Positions 6,881 to 15,150 of a DNA stretch of 64,000 nucleotides are shown in pieces. The notes below the pieces were generated by a model. That model ran no database searches. It was not told where the DNA came from and saw nothing but the letters and a program-made list of their open reading frames with translations. The stretch's first letter is position 1, and each line of letters begins with the position of its first letter. The translations under genes were made by a program, and so were the position numbers. The stretch is from Phyllobacterium pellucidum (GTDB lineage Bacteria > Pseudomonadota > Alphaproteobacteria > Rhizobiales > Rhizobiaceae), in contig NZ_JABUMX010000004.1 of the NCBI RefSeq assembly GCF_013327855.1, positions 1 to 64,000 on the forward strand, read 5' to 3'.

Positions 6881-8917
6881 TCAGATATCCTTTGCGATAC
6901 GCAAAGCGTCGTAGATCGCGGCGTGGGTATTTCGCGCTGCTACAGCATCACCGATGCGAAACAATTGGAAATTGCCCTGCGGATTGCGCATGACGCTCTG
7001 CGGTTCGCCAGCGAGAAGCTGGTCGTGCGAGACCTCCCCCAGATTGCTCGAGGCAGGCTTCAATTCAAAATAAAGCTCGTCAAGCGGAATGGTCCCGTGG
7101 TTTACGACGATCTGATCAACGGTGCGTTGCTTGGCGACACCGCCGTAGTCGCTACCGATATGAGCGATGATCTGGTTGCCGCTCTTCTCGGCCCGTTCCA
7201 GCCGATACGTCACGGTGAACGTCACGTCGAGCTTCTGAAGCGATCGCATATAAGGCACGAGGTTCATCGCCATGACTTCCGGCGCAAAGGAGCGGTCCGG
7301 GGTCATGACTTCTACTCTCGCACCTGCCTTGGCCAGGAACTCAGCGGCCTGGAGACCTGTATGGTCGCCGGCATCGTCAAAGATCAACACGTTCGAGCCG
7401 GGCTTTGCATCGCCAGCGATGATATCCCAGGCGGAAACGACCAGTTCATTGCCGCTGGAAAGAACCTCCGTATGCGGCATGCCCCCGGTTGCGATGATCA
7501 CCACATCCGGTTTTTCGGCCGCTATTGTCTCGGCCTCCGCCCAGGTGTTGAAGCGGAAAATCACTCCGAGCTTTTCACACTGGCTCATTCGCCAGTCGAT
7601 GATGCTGATCATTTCGCGGCGGCGCTCGCTTTGCGCGGTCAGCCGGACTTGGCCGCCCGGATCGTCGGCAGCCTCGAGCACGACAACCTCATGGCCACGC
7701 TCGCCGGCCACGCGCGCAGCTTCAAGACCAGCAGGACCCGCTCCGACAATAACGACCTTTTTGCGGACGTCCGCTCGCTTGACGATGTGCGGCATAGTCT
7801 CCTCACGCCCCGTCGCGGCGTTGTGGATGCAGAACGCCATTCCACCTTGGTAGATGCGGTCGAGACAATAGTTGGCGCCCACACAAGGGCGAATGTCGTC
7901 CTCGCGCTTCTCCATGATCTTTCGCACGATATGTGGATCGGTCATATGAGCTCGCGTCATGCCGACCATGTCGACCTTGCCCGCCGCGATCGCGTAACGG
8001 GCGGTCGCGACGTCCGGAATCTTCGCCGCGTGAAACACCGGAAAATTCGTGGCAGCGCGAATCTCGCCTGCAAAATCGAGATGCGGCGCGTTTGCCATGC
8101 CCTGAATAGGGATCACGTCGGTCAGGCCGGCGTCCGTATCGATATGACCGCGAATGACGTTCAGATAGTCGACAAGGCCACTTTCCTTGAGGCGTCTGGA
8201 GATTTCGAGGCCCTCGGCCTTTCCTGTCCCGCCGGGAAGACTCTCATCTGCAGTGTAGCGCACGCCAAGGATAAACTCGTCACCAACCCGTTCGCGCATT
8301 GCCTTGAACACGTCGAAACAAAAGCGGAGCCGATTGTCCAGCGAACCCCCATAGGGACCATCCAGCTCATTTGTGAGCGGTGAAGTGAACTGGTCGATAA
8401 GATGGCCGTAAGCCTCCAGTTCCACCCCGTCCATTCCGCCGGCCTTCATGCGTTCAGCGGCATCGGCAAAGTCCTTTATGATGCGCTCAATGTCCCAATC
8501 CTCCAATTTCTTCGGAAAGGCGCGGTGAGCCGCTTCACGGTGATGCGATGGCGCGACCACGGGCAGCCAATCGCCCTTGTCCCAGCGCGTCCGGCGCCCG
8601 AGATGGGTTAGCTGGATCATGATTGCCGCCCCCTCTTCGTGCACGGCATCGCTCATGCGCCTGATCCAGGGGACGATTTCATCCTTGTAGGCGAGGAGAT
8701 TGTTGAACACCGGAGGACTGTCCCGCGACACCGCCGCTGAGCCTGCCGTCATGGTAAGTGCGATACCCCCTTTTGCTCTCTCAACCGTATAGGCGAGATA
8801 CCGCTCCTTGGGCATGCCGTCTTCCGGATAGGCCGGCTCGTGCGAGGTCACGATGATGCGGTTGCGCAGCGTCAGATGCTTGAGCTGATAAGGCTGAAGA
8901 AGAGGATCGTCCGACAT
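6881..8917 (-). CDS. N-methylproline/dimethylglycine demethylase-type flavoprotein (Old Yellow Enzyme plus FAD/NAD domain)
   Basis: A 678-residue multidomain flavoprotein of the trimethylamine dehydrogenase/2,4-dienoyl-CoA reductase family. An N-terminal FMN TIM barrel (LTLRNRIIVTSHEPAY; IMIQLTHLGRRTRW) is followed by an iron-sulfur segment near residue 335 and an FAD/NAD domain with VVIVGAGPAGLEAARVAGERGHEV. The iron-sulfur segment reads CVGANYC then C after 11 residues. It keeps three of the four cysteines of trimethylamine dehydrogenase, as I recall DgcA-type demethylases do. With the Rieske operon nearby, the likely reaction is oxidative demethylation of N-methylproline (stachydrine route) or dimethylglycine. 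The start at 8917 has GGAG 7 bases upstream. Confidence 0.8.
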   Translation of the reverse strand: MSDDPLLQPYQLKHLTLRNRIIVTSHEPAYPEDGMPKERYLAYTVERAKGGIALTMTAGSAAVSRDSPPVFNNLLAYKDEIVPWIRRMSDAVHEEGAAIMIQLTHLGRRTRWDKGDWLPVVAPSHHREAAHRAFPKKLEDWDIERIIKDFADAAERMKAGGMDGVELEAYGHLIDQFTSPLTNELDGPYGGSLDNRLRFCFDVFKAMRERVGDEFILGVRYTADESLPGGTGKAEGLEISRRLKESGLVDYLNVIRGHIDTDAGLTDVIPIQGMANAPHLDFAGEIRAATNFPVFHAAKIPDVATARYAIAAGKVDMVGMTRAHMTDPHIVRKIMEKREDDIRPCVGANYCLDRIYQGGMAFCIHNAATGREETMPHIVKRADVRKKVVIVGAGPAGLEAARVAGERGHEVVVLEAADDPGGQVRLTAQSERRREMISIIDWRMSQCEKLGVIFRFNTWAEAETIAAEKPDVVIIATGGMPHTEVLSSGNELVVSAWDIIAGDAKPGSNVLIFDDAGDHTGLQAAEFLAKAGARVEVMTPDRSFAPEVMAMNLVPYMRSLQKLDVTFTVTYRLERAEKSGNQIIAHIGSDYGGVAKQRTVDQIVVNHGTIPLDELYFELKPASSNLGEVSHDQLLAGEPQSVMRNPQGNFQLFRIGDAVAARNTHAAIYDALRIAKDI

Positions 8918-8962
8918 GAGCCGTCTCCAAACTGGATGTATCAACGCAGACGCTATGCCCAA

Positions 8963-9044
8963 TGTACATATGTGTCAATATTCGAAACATCATCGTCCAT
9001 TTTTACGACATAGCTGTACATTTTGGTTGTATGACAATTGTCAT
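8963..9044. promoter_or_regulatory. Divergent control region with TGTACAT repeats and a 14-bp palindrome
   Basis: The 145-bp gap between the demethylase and the TetR gene holds TGTACAT at 8963-8969 and again at 9015-9021, 52 bp apart. A perfect palindrome ATGACAATTGTCAT lies at 9031-9044, 18 bp before the TetR start. These are candidate operators for the divergent TetR-family regulator. Which element is bound cannot be told from sequence. Confidence 0.45.
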
Positions 9045-9062
9045 TTTGCTAGGATTCAGTTC

Positions 9063-9692
9063 ATGGAGCAGTCAGTAAACGACAGCGGTTGGCGAGGATC
9101 CCAGGAAGGATGGCTGGACGCAGCCTATGCCTCACTTCTCGAGTCCGGCATCGACTCCGTGAAGATATTGCCACTGGCCAAGAAGCTCGGCCTTTCGCGC
9201 ACCAGTTTCTACTGGTTCTTCAAGGACCGCGAGGAATTGCTTGCCGCGCTTGTCGCAAAGTGGCGCGAGAAAAATACCGGCAATATGGTCAAGCAGTCCG
9301 AGGCCTATGCCGAGTCGCTGGTTGAAGCGATGTTGAACGTCTTCGACTGCTGGATCAATTTCGACCTGTTCGATGCGAAATTCGAGTTCGCTGTCCGCAG
9401 TTGGGCATTGCAATCGCCGGAAATCCTGGCGGAGGTGCAATTGGCCGACCAGACGCGCCTCGAGGCCCTGAAGCAAATGTTCGTTCGTTTCGGCCATTCG
9501 GAAATAACCGCCGACGTGCGCGCTCGAACGACGTACCTGGTTCAGATCGGATACATCTCGATGCAGTCCGAAGAAGATCTCGGGACCCGCATGAAGCGCA
9601 TTCCCGAGTACATCGCAATTTATACCGGCCAGGTGCCGCAGCAGAGGGAGCTTGACCGCTTTTTCGCAAGGCATGGCCATAAACCCGCATGA
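9063..9692 (+). CDS. TetR-family transcriptional regulator
   Basis: A 209-residue regulator. An N-terminal helix-turn-helix lies at about residues 17-60, with the recognition segment LPLAKKLGLSRTSFYWFFKDREELL, typical of TetR proteins. The all-helical C-terminal ligand domain has no recognisable ligand signature. The ATG at 9063 is chosen because the alignment to family starts and a spaced AGGA fit; the frame is open to 8916 but runs into the divergent gene. It probably controls the divergent demethylase gene and perhaps the nearby binding protein. Confidence 0.85.
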   Translation: MEQSVNDSGWRGSQEGWLDAAYASLLESGIDSVKILPLAKKLGLSRTSFYWFFKDREELLAALVAKWREKNTGNMVKQSEAYAESLVEAMLNVFDCWINFDLFDAKFEFAVRSWALQSPEILAEVQLADQTRLEALKQMFVRFGHSEITADVRARTTYLVQIGYISMQSEEDLGTRMKRIPEYIAIYTGQVPQQRELDRFFARHGHKPA

Positions 9693-9887
9693 CACTCTGG
9701 CGAAGCGAGCAGATAATTGGATTGGCAGGATTGGCGCGAACGATTGATCGATCCCAAACATGCGCGCCCCGCCAAGTTGGACAGCATCAGGCTATCGGTG
9801 AGGATGGGAGATAATCCCTGACAGTCGCCGGGCGGGCGTTCGCGGCAACCCGCTCAGAATTGAAGTCCGCACACAAAGGGAACGACA

Positions 9888-10889
9888 ATGAAAAAACTAC
9901 TTGCATCAACATGCCTGGTTTTTGGCCTGCTGGGTGGAGCCTCCTTTGCCAACGCAGCCGAATGCGGCAGCATCACAATCGCAAGCATGAATTGGCAGAG
10001 CGCCGAAGTGCTTTCAAATCTCGACAAGATCATCCTTAACGAAGGCTACGGTTGCCAGGCCGATATCACCATCGGTGATACAGTGCCGACAATCACGTCC
10101 ATGGCGGAAAAAGGTCAGCCGGATATCGCCCCCGAAGCATGGGTCGATCTGCTCCCTGAAATCGTCAAGAAGGGAACGGACGAGGGTAAGATCGTAGCCG
10201 TCGGTTCGCCGCTTCCCGATGGCGGCAATCAGGGTTGGTGGATTCCGAAATACCTTGCCGAAGCCCACCCGGATATCAAGACCATACCGGACATGCTGAA
10301 GCATCCGGAACTGTTCCCCGATCCCGAGGACGCTTCAAAGGGGGCAATCTTCAACGGACCGTCCGGTTGGGGCGGCACACTCGTTACAACGCAGCTCTAT
10401 AAGGCCTTTGACGCCGAGAAAGCGGGCTTCAGGCTCGTTGATACTGGCTCGGCAGCTGGTCTCGATGGCGCCATCGCCAAGGCCTATGAGCGCAAGCAGG
10501 GTTGGGTAGGTTACTACTGGGCGCCGACCGCTTTGCTCGGCAAATACCCGATGGTGAAGCTCGAGCCAGGCGCTCCGGCTGACCCGGCGGAGTGGAAGCG
10601 CTGCAACACGGTCGCAGATTGCCCGGACCCCAAGCCGAATGCATGGCCGATTGACAAAATTGTTACCCTGCTGGCCAAGCCCTTCTCGGAAAAGGTTGAT
10701 CCGGCAGTATTGGATTATCTCAAGAAGCGCTCCTGGAGCAACGAGACGGTCAACAAGCTCATGGCCTGGATGACCGATAATCAGGCGACTGGCGAAGATG
10801 GCGCCAAGCACTTCCTGAAGGAAAACAAGGACATGTGGACCAAGTGGGTCTCGCCGGAGGCCGCCAAGAAAATCGAAGCTTCCCTCTAA
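9888..10889 (+). CDS. Periplasmic glycine/proline-betaine-type ABC substrate-binding protein (OpuAC family)
   Basis: A 333-residue exported binding protein with a Sec signal peptide (MKKLL..., cleavage likely after SFANA near residue 23). The OpuAC pattern is clear: ITIASMNWQSAEVLSNLDKIIL, EAWVD, GWWIPKYLAEAHPD and GYYWAPTALLGKYP, a segment rich in aromatics that in this family cage quaternary ammonium groups. No ATPase or permease gene accompanies it, so it must serve an importer encoded elsewhere. AAGGGA precedes the ATG by 6 bases. A strong terminator follows. Context suggests uptake of the betaine degraded by the flanking demethylases. Confidence 0.87.
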   Translation: MKKLLASTCLVFGLLGGASFANAAECGSITIASMNWQSAEVLSNLDKIILNEGYGCQADITIGDTVPTITSMAEKGQPDIAPEAWVDLLPEIVKKGTDEGKIVAVGSPLPDGGNQGWWIPKYLAEAHPDIKTIPDMLKHPELFPDPEDASKGAIFNGPSGWGGTLVTTQLYKAFDAEKAGFRLVDTGSAAGLDGAIAKAYERKQGWVGYYWAPTALLGKYPMVKLEPGAPADPAEWKRCNTVADCPDPKPNAWPIDKIVTLLAKPFSEKVDPAVLDYLKKRSWSNETVNKLMAWMTDNQATGEDGAKHFLKENKDMWTKWVSPEAAKKIEASL

Positions 10890-10899
10890 CATCTACAGG

Positions 10900-10935
10900 A
10901 GTGCGGTGCGCCAAGGCTCACCGCACTTTGTTTGC
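10900..10935 (+). terminator. Rho-independent terminator after the betaine-binding protein gene
   Basis: The stem AGTGCGGTG/CACCGCACT (9 bp, loop 10909-10918) is followed by a T-rich tail beginning at 10926. It lies 11 bp after the stop codon and also separates this gene from the convergent cupin gene. Confidence 0.8.
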
Positions 10936-10954
10936 TGCCCGACTCAGATGACTA

Positions 10955-11554
10955 TTAAGCTGCTTTGTCCGTGCACAGGGCCCAGAATGCAAAGAGAGGG
11001 TTGTCGAGGGACCGCATGGCGTGCTTGATGTTCGGCACATTGTAGAACGAGCCGCCAATTCCGGGCGAAAACCACTCACCCTCGCCCTGCCTGAACTCAC
11101 CCTCCGAAAGTACGAGATAAACCTCCTCGGGTGAATGGTCATGGTCCGGGTAGCGCACATTCGGCGCCAACAAGGTAGCGCCGAGCCAGATATCGGTGCG
11201 TTGTTCGAGCCCGCCAGGACCAAGAATCATCGCATTTGCATGGCCATCGACAAAATTGTCGCTCGCAGTCTTGTTGCTGGAACGGCGACGCCATTCGACA
11301 GACGGCTCGATCTGCCTGAACCGATCGACAAGTCGGGCCAGGGACGCGTGCCCGGCCTCGACGCCAAGTGCGCTGTCCAGATTGGAGCAAGCGGGCAACC
11401 TGCTTCCCGCGCGCGACGCCGGCGTCCCGGGTATATCAAGTGCTGAGAATAACTTCTGGATCGATTGGCGCGACTCCGGCCCTTGCGCAAACTCATTGAA
11501 AGCTGTGAACGCGGCATCGACGAACGACTGGAGAGCTTCGTTGCGGCCCTTCAT
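10955..11554 (-). CDS. DMSP-lyase-family cupin (DddQ/DddL-like)
   Basis: A 199-residue protein with an N-terminal helical part and a C-terminal cupin. The cupin motif reads NVRYPDHDHSPEEVY, placing candidate metal ligands at H138, H140, E144 and H178, with tyrosines Y135 and Y146. This is the arrangement described for the DMSP lyases DddQ, DddL and DddW, which split dimethylsulfoniopropionate into dimethyl sulfide and acrylate. It lies only 34 bp after the Rieske reductase gene on the same strand, so it is probably the third gene of that operon. GAGGGG precedes the ATG at 11554 by 7 bases. Whether the substrate is DMSP or another onium compound is open. Confidence 0.72.
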   Translation of the reverse strand: MKGRNEALQSFVDAAFTAFNEFAQGPESRQSIQKLFSALDIPGTPASRAGSRLPACSNLDSALGVEAGHASLARLVDRFRQIEPSVEWRRRSSNKTASDNFVDGHANAMILGPGGLEQRTDIWLGATLLAPNVRYPDHDHSPEEVYLVLSEGEFRQGEGEWFSPGIGGSFYNVPNIKHAMRSLDNPLFAFWALCTDKAA

Positions 11555-11588
11555 TGCATTACCCCTCTTCAAGCGCAGCAAGCCGCAG

Positions 11589-12668
11589 CTACCGGTCCAC
11601 GACAAGGTCGGTCAGCGGCTTTGAACAGCATGGCAAGAACATGCCGGCATCAATTTCGCGCTGCCGGATCCCGCCGCCATGTTGCATGTCGACCTTGCCG
11701 CTGACCAGCTTGGACTTGCACGTTCCACAAATTCCGCTTGCGCAGGAAGAAGGGAGCCGGACGCCGGATTTCTTTGCCGCGGACAATATCGATTGGCTTG
11801 CAGAAACCTCGATTGCCTTTGCCTGCCGCGCAAATGTCACCTTGAATTTCGGGACGATAGCCTCGCCAGGGCTTTCCGCAGCAACTGCAATGTCATCGGG
11901 CACAGGATCGAAGCTTTCCTCGAGGTACCGCGTCGGATCTGCGCCAAGTTCACCCAATATTCCGCGGACGGCCGCCATGAATGGCGCGGGTCCGCAGCAC
12001 ATGGTGAAGCGCGCCGCAAGATCCGGCACGGCGGAACCGAGATATTCTTTCGACAGTCTGCCAACGGCACCTACAAATCCGGGCTTGCTACCCATCCTCT
12101 CCGGCAGAAGGATCAATCGAAAATTCCGCATCGTCCGGGCGCGGAATTCGAGCTCGTCGTGGAAGATGAAATCCTGCGGCGTTCTTCCCGCATGCAGAAA
12201 AACGATGTCGGGAAACACATGCGCGTCGTCGTAGGCCCGCACAATTGACATCAACGGCGTGATGCCGGAGCCGCCTGACAGGAACAGATACTTGCCTTCC
12301 GACTCAGTCGGCACCCTAAAGTTGCCCACCGGACCTTGCGCCTGAATTTCCATTCCCGGAGCAAGATTGTCGTGCAGCCAATTCGAGACAAGGCCGCCTT
12401 CGACTCGCTTCACGGTGATTGAAATTGATCTAGGCCGCAACGGCGAGGACGATATGCTGTAGCAACGACGTTCAACGATCCCGTCGGTTTCAACTTCGAA
12501 GCTGAAATACTGCCCGGCGCTGAAATTGAAGTAACGCCTCTCGCTGCACACAAAGGTGAACGTTTTTACATCATGAGTTTCGTCGCGGATATCAGCGCAG
12601 GTCATCCTTTGGTTGAGCGCTGGATCCCAGTAAAGACCGTCCTGGCTGCACGATAGTGGAGACAGCAT
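11589..12668 (-). CDS. Flavin/[2Fe-2S] reductase component of the Rieske demethylase
   Basis: A 359-residue hybrid reductase. The ferredoxin-reductase flavin-binding motif RCYSISSSPL is near residue 68, the NAD-binding GGSGITPLMSI near 132, and a C-terminal plant-type [2Fe-2S] domain has the cysteine cluster SCASGICGTCKSKL near 309 plus a final cysteine near 346. This order is that of GbcB/Stc4-type reductases feeding betaine Rieske demethylases. Its ATG lies two bases after the oxygenase stop codon, so the two are translationally coupled and almost certainly partners. Confidence 0.87.
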   Translation of the reverse strand: MLSPLSCSQDGLYWDPALNQRMTCADIRDETHDVKTFTFVCSERRYFNFSAGQYFSFEVETDGIVERRCYSISSSPLRPRSISITVKRVEGGLVSNWLHDNLAPGMEIQAQGPVGNFRVPTESEGKYLFLSGGSGITPLMSIVRAYDDAHVFPDIVFLHAGRTPQDFIFHDELEFRARTMRNFRLILLPERMGSKPGFVGAVGRLSKEYLGSAVPDLAARFTMCCGPAPFMAAVRGILGELGADPTRYLEESFDPVPDDIAVAAESPGEAIVPKFKVTFARQAKAIEVSASQSILSAAKKSGVRLPSSCASGICGTCKSKLVSGKVDMQHGGGIRQREIDAGMFLPCCSKPLTDLVVDR

Positions 12669-12670
12669 AT

Positions 12671-13921
12671 TCAGTATCCGTTCTCACGCATCTGATCGAC
12701 ATACCAAGTGGCAAAGTTATCGAGCTGCTGTTCGGTGAACCTGGAGTAAGGGCCAGGTTCGTAGGCCGGATCGAGAACACCGGAATGCGCCCGGGCAACC
12801 AGTTCCGCATCCTGTTCAGTTGTCGCGACCCACACGCTGGTCAGCTTCTCGATATCGTAATCCACGCCTTCGACGGCATCCTTGTGAACGATCCACTTTG
12901 TTCTGACCATCGTGGTATCGGGGCTCAACGGAATTATTATCGAGATCACCGCATGGTCGCCCATGAAATGATGCCAGCAATTGTGGCCCCATAGATGCGT
13001 ATCCCCTAGATCCTTCCGTGTCATGGACCCTAGAAGTTTATTTGAAGCCGCAGTTGCATCAGGTGTCTGGGATTCTCCGGCGCCGGCAATGATCAGGCGC
13101 TGCGTTCGAAAGTTCGTGGTGCAATTCACAACGCCTTCAACGACCGCCGATTTGTGCCCCTCTTCCTCCCAGATACGAGTGCGCTCCTCATAAAGCGCCT
13201 GATGTTCTTCGGCTTCGGCCCGGTCCTCCTCGCTCAAACTTGCCGGGTCAAACCCGAAATCGAGGTCGATGAAGGAGACGCAAAGCTCAGGATGATTGGC
13301 CGAGCAATGGTAGCACTCGCGATTGTTTTCGATCGTCAGTTTCCAGTTGCCGCGTTCGATGACCTCTGACTGGTATGCCACCTTGGCATTGCCGATGTCG
13401 TAGGGCGCCAGTCTTTCTTCCATTGTGTCGGCAAGGCGCTGCACATCGGCGGGCGGGTTGTCGGATAGACAAACATAAATCAGCCCGCCGATTGATTTGA
13501 AGTGTACGGGCTTGAGGTTGTGACATGAGCGGTCAAAATCGGAACCCATGTGCGGGGCGTGAATGAGCTCGCCTGTCAGTTCGTAAGTCCACTGGTGATA
13601 GGGACAGACGAGTTTTGAAATCACGGTCGATCCCGCGTCGAGAAGGCGGGAGCCCCTGTGCCTGCAGACATTGTGCACGACCTGAATCTCGTTGTCGTCA
13701 TCGCGCAGAAGAATGACGCTGGTCTGTCCGACATCGATGACTTGAGCGTCGCCCGGTTCAGGCACGTCGCACTCGAGCCCGACACAGATCCAATGGCGAC
13801 GGAAGAAAACGTCCATGTCGGCTTCAAAAATATCCTGACGGGCATAGAACTCGGCGGGCAGCGAATATCCCGCGCGACGGCTGTCCAGCAGCGTCGAAAT
13901 TTCAGTGCGCGTCTGAAGCAT
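12671..13921 (-). CDS. Rieske non-heme iron oxygenase, betaine demethylase type (GbcA/Stc2-like)
   Basis: A 416-residue oxygenase alpha subunit. The Rieske centre is C86-x-H88 and C106-x2-H109. Mononuclear iron ligands H205 and H210 lie in the motif NNRECYHCSANHPEL, where Glu202 replaces the usual bridging Asp, as I recall for glycine-betaine and stachydrine demethylases. A late TEQDAELV motif supports the same group. These enzymes remove one N-methyl group as formaldehyde. With the OYE-type demethylase nearby, stachydrine to N-methylproline to proline is the likeliest route, and glycine betaine is the alternative. AGGAGA precedes the ATG at 13921. Confidence 0.85.
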   Translation of the reverse strand: MLQTRTEISTLLDSRRAGYSLPAEFYARQDIFEADMDVFFRRHWICVGLECDVPEPGDAQVIDVGQTSVILLRDDDNEIQVVHNVCRHRGSRLLDAGSTVISKLVCPYHQWTYELTGELIHAPHMGSDFDRSCHNLKPVHFKSIGGLIYVCLSDNPPADVQRLADTMEERLAPYDIGNAKVAYQSEVIERGNWKLTIENNRECYHCSANHPELCVSFIDLDFGFDPASLSEEDRAEAEEHQALYEERTRIWEEEGHKSAVVEGVVNCTTNFRTQRLIIAGAGESQTPDATAASNKLLGSMTRKDLGDTHLWGHNCWHHFMGDHAVISIIIPLSPDTTMVRTKWIVHKDAVEGVDYDIEKLTSVWVATTEQDAELVARAHSGVLDPAYEPGPYSRFTEQQLDNFATWYVDQMRENGY

Positions 13922-14035
13922 GGTCGATCTCTCCTGGTTTTGAAAATAATCTTCTTGATCAACACAACCTTCAACGGCAGAAATACTCATAATTCGCTTG
14001 AGAAAATATCATGCAAAGCCGACACTGGCTGATGA

Positions 14036-14959
14036 TTGGCGTGTCGTTTCAACAGGTGCCCTTTGGCTGGCTTTCGAAAGAACGTTCCTTCTTTGAATGC
14101 ATTGGTCGCCCTTGAGGCGGCGTCCCGGCATAAAAGCATCACGCTCGCAGCGGCTGAACTCGGCGTGACGCAGTCTGCGGTCAGCAGGCAAATAAGCTCG
14201 CTCGAAACGGACCTTGGAACCAAGCTGTTCGTGCGCAAGCACAGATCCATAGAGCCGACACCCAATTGCCTCATGCTGGCTTCGTCGCTCGCCAACAGCT
14301 TTTCGGCGATCAGCGAAAGCGTCGACCTTATAAGATCAAGCAATCGCACCGAGACAGTCACGATCGGCGCCACACTTGCTTTCTCCACACTCTGGCTTCT
14401 GCCCCGGCTGAGTGAATTTCGACAGCGGTTTCCCTCGGTACAGATGCGCGTGGTTTCGCAGGATGCCCGTATTCAACTTGAATCCGGCGAAGTCGATGTG
14501 GCTATCCGCTTTGGAATTCCGCCATTCGAAGATGCGGAAGTGATTGCTTCGAGGCCCGATACGATTTTTCCTGTCTGCTCGCCCGAATATGCAATGCGCC
14601 TCGAAAATCCCGCGCACTTCTACGATTCGAACGCCGACCTCATTGCAAACGATGTCTCCGAAAGAACCTGGTACTCCTGGGGCGACTGGTTCTCGCGTGC
14701 TGATATCAAGGCGCATGTTCCAAAACCGAGCCTGCGATTCAATCATTACGCGGACGCTTTGCAGGCCGCGCGGGCCGGACAGGGAATCATGCTTGGATGG
14801 AACGTCCTAGTGAATGGTTTTCTGCAAGACGGATCGCTCGTTCGCCTGGGCGATCTCGTTGTCACACCCGAAGGACGGTACAATGTGCTCGTCCCGAAAC
14901 GAGCCAAGCGTATGCCAATTCGCGAGATCGCGGCTGAATGGATTGCAAGCAATCTGTGA
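14036..14959 (+). CDS. LysR-family regulator (GcvA-like), divergent from the Rieske operon
   Basis: A protein of about 307 residues with an N-terminal LysR helix-turn-helix (VPSLNALVALEAASRHKSITLAAAELGVTQSAVSRQISSLE) and a periplasmic-binding-like effector domain ending in KRAKRMPIREIAAEWI. The start is uncertain: no ATG precedes the helix-turn-helix in frame, and the coordinate given uses a TTG at 14036; a TTG at 14063 fits the usual family start as well. It diverges from the Rieske operon across 114 bp and is its probable activator. Length and domain structure are otherwise complete. Confidence 0.85.
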   Translation: MACRFNRCPLAGFRKNVPSLNALVALEAASRHKSITLAAAELGVTQSAVSRQISSLETDLGTKLFVRKHRSIEPTPNCLMLASSLANSFSAISESVDLIRSSNRTETVTIGATLAFSTLWLLPRLSEFRQRFPSVQMRVVSQDARIQLESGEVDVAIRFGIPPFEDAEVIASRPDTIFPVCSPEYAMRLENPAHFYDSNADLIANDVSERTWYSWGDWFSRADIKAHVPKPSLRFNHYADALQAARAGQGIMLGWNVLVNGFLQDGSLVRLGDLVVTPEGRYNVLVPKRAKRMPIREIAAEWIASNL

Positions 14960-14981
14960 GTAGGGATTTCAGTTCTCAATA

Positions 14982-15001
14982 GGCACCTGCGTATAGGTGC
15001 C
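14982..15001. other. Short hairpin after the LysR gene
   Basis: GGCACCT and AGGTGCC form a 7-bp stem around a 6-base loop, 22 bp after the LysR stop. There is no T tract, so it is only a weak candidate terminator. Confidence 0.35.
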
Positions 15002-15150
15002 ATGCAGGTTGCGGATCGATTTTCTCAAACTCCCCTGGCTAGAGATACCTTCGGGTAGCGTTCGCAAATTTTACCGTTGCGTTACTTACGTTTTCCTTCG
15101 ATGGGAGTATCGTTCAAGCCAGTCGCAACGGGCAAGCAAGGGCGTTCGCC

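Noticed and set aside
6923..8383. 486-codon open frame antisense to the OYE-type demethylase
   Set aside because: It lies wholly within the minus-strand demethylase, has no domain features, and arises from GC-rich codon use of the real gene.
9719..9740. Possible sigma-54 promoter before the betaine-binding protein gene
   Set aside because: TGGCA is present but the downstream element lacks TTGC at the required spacing.
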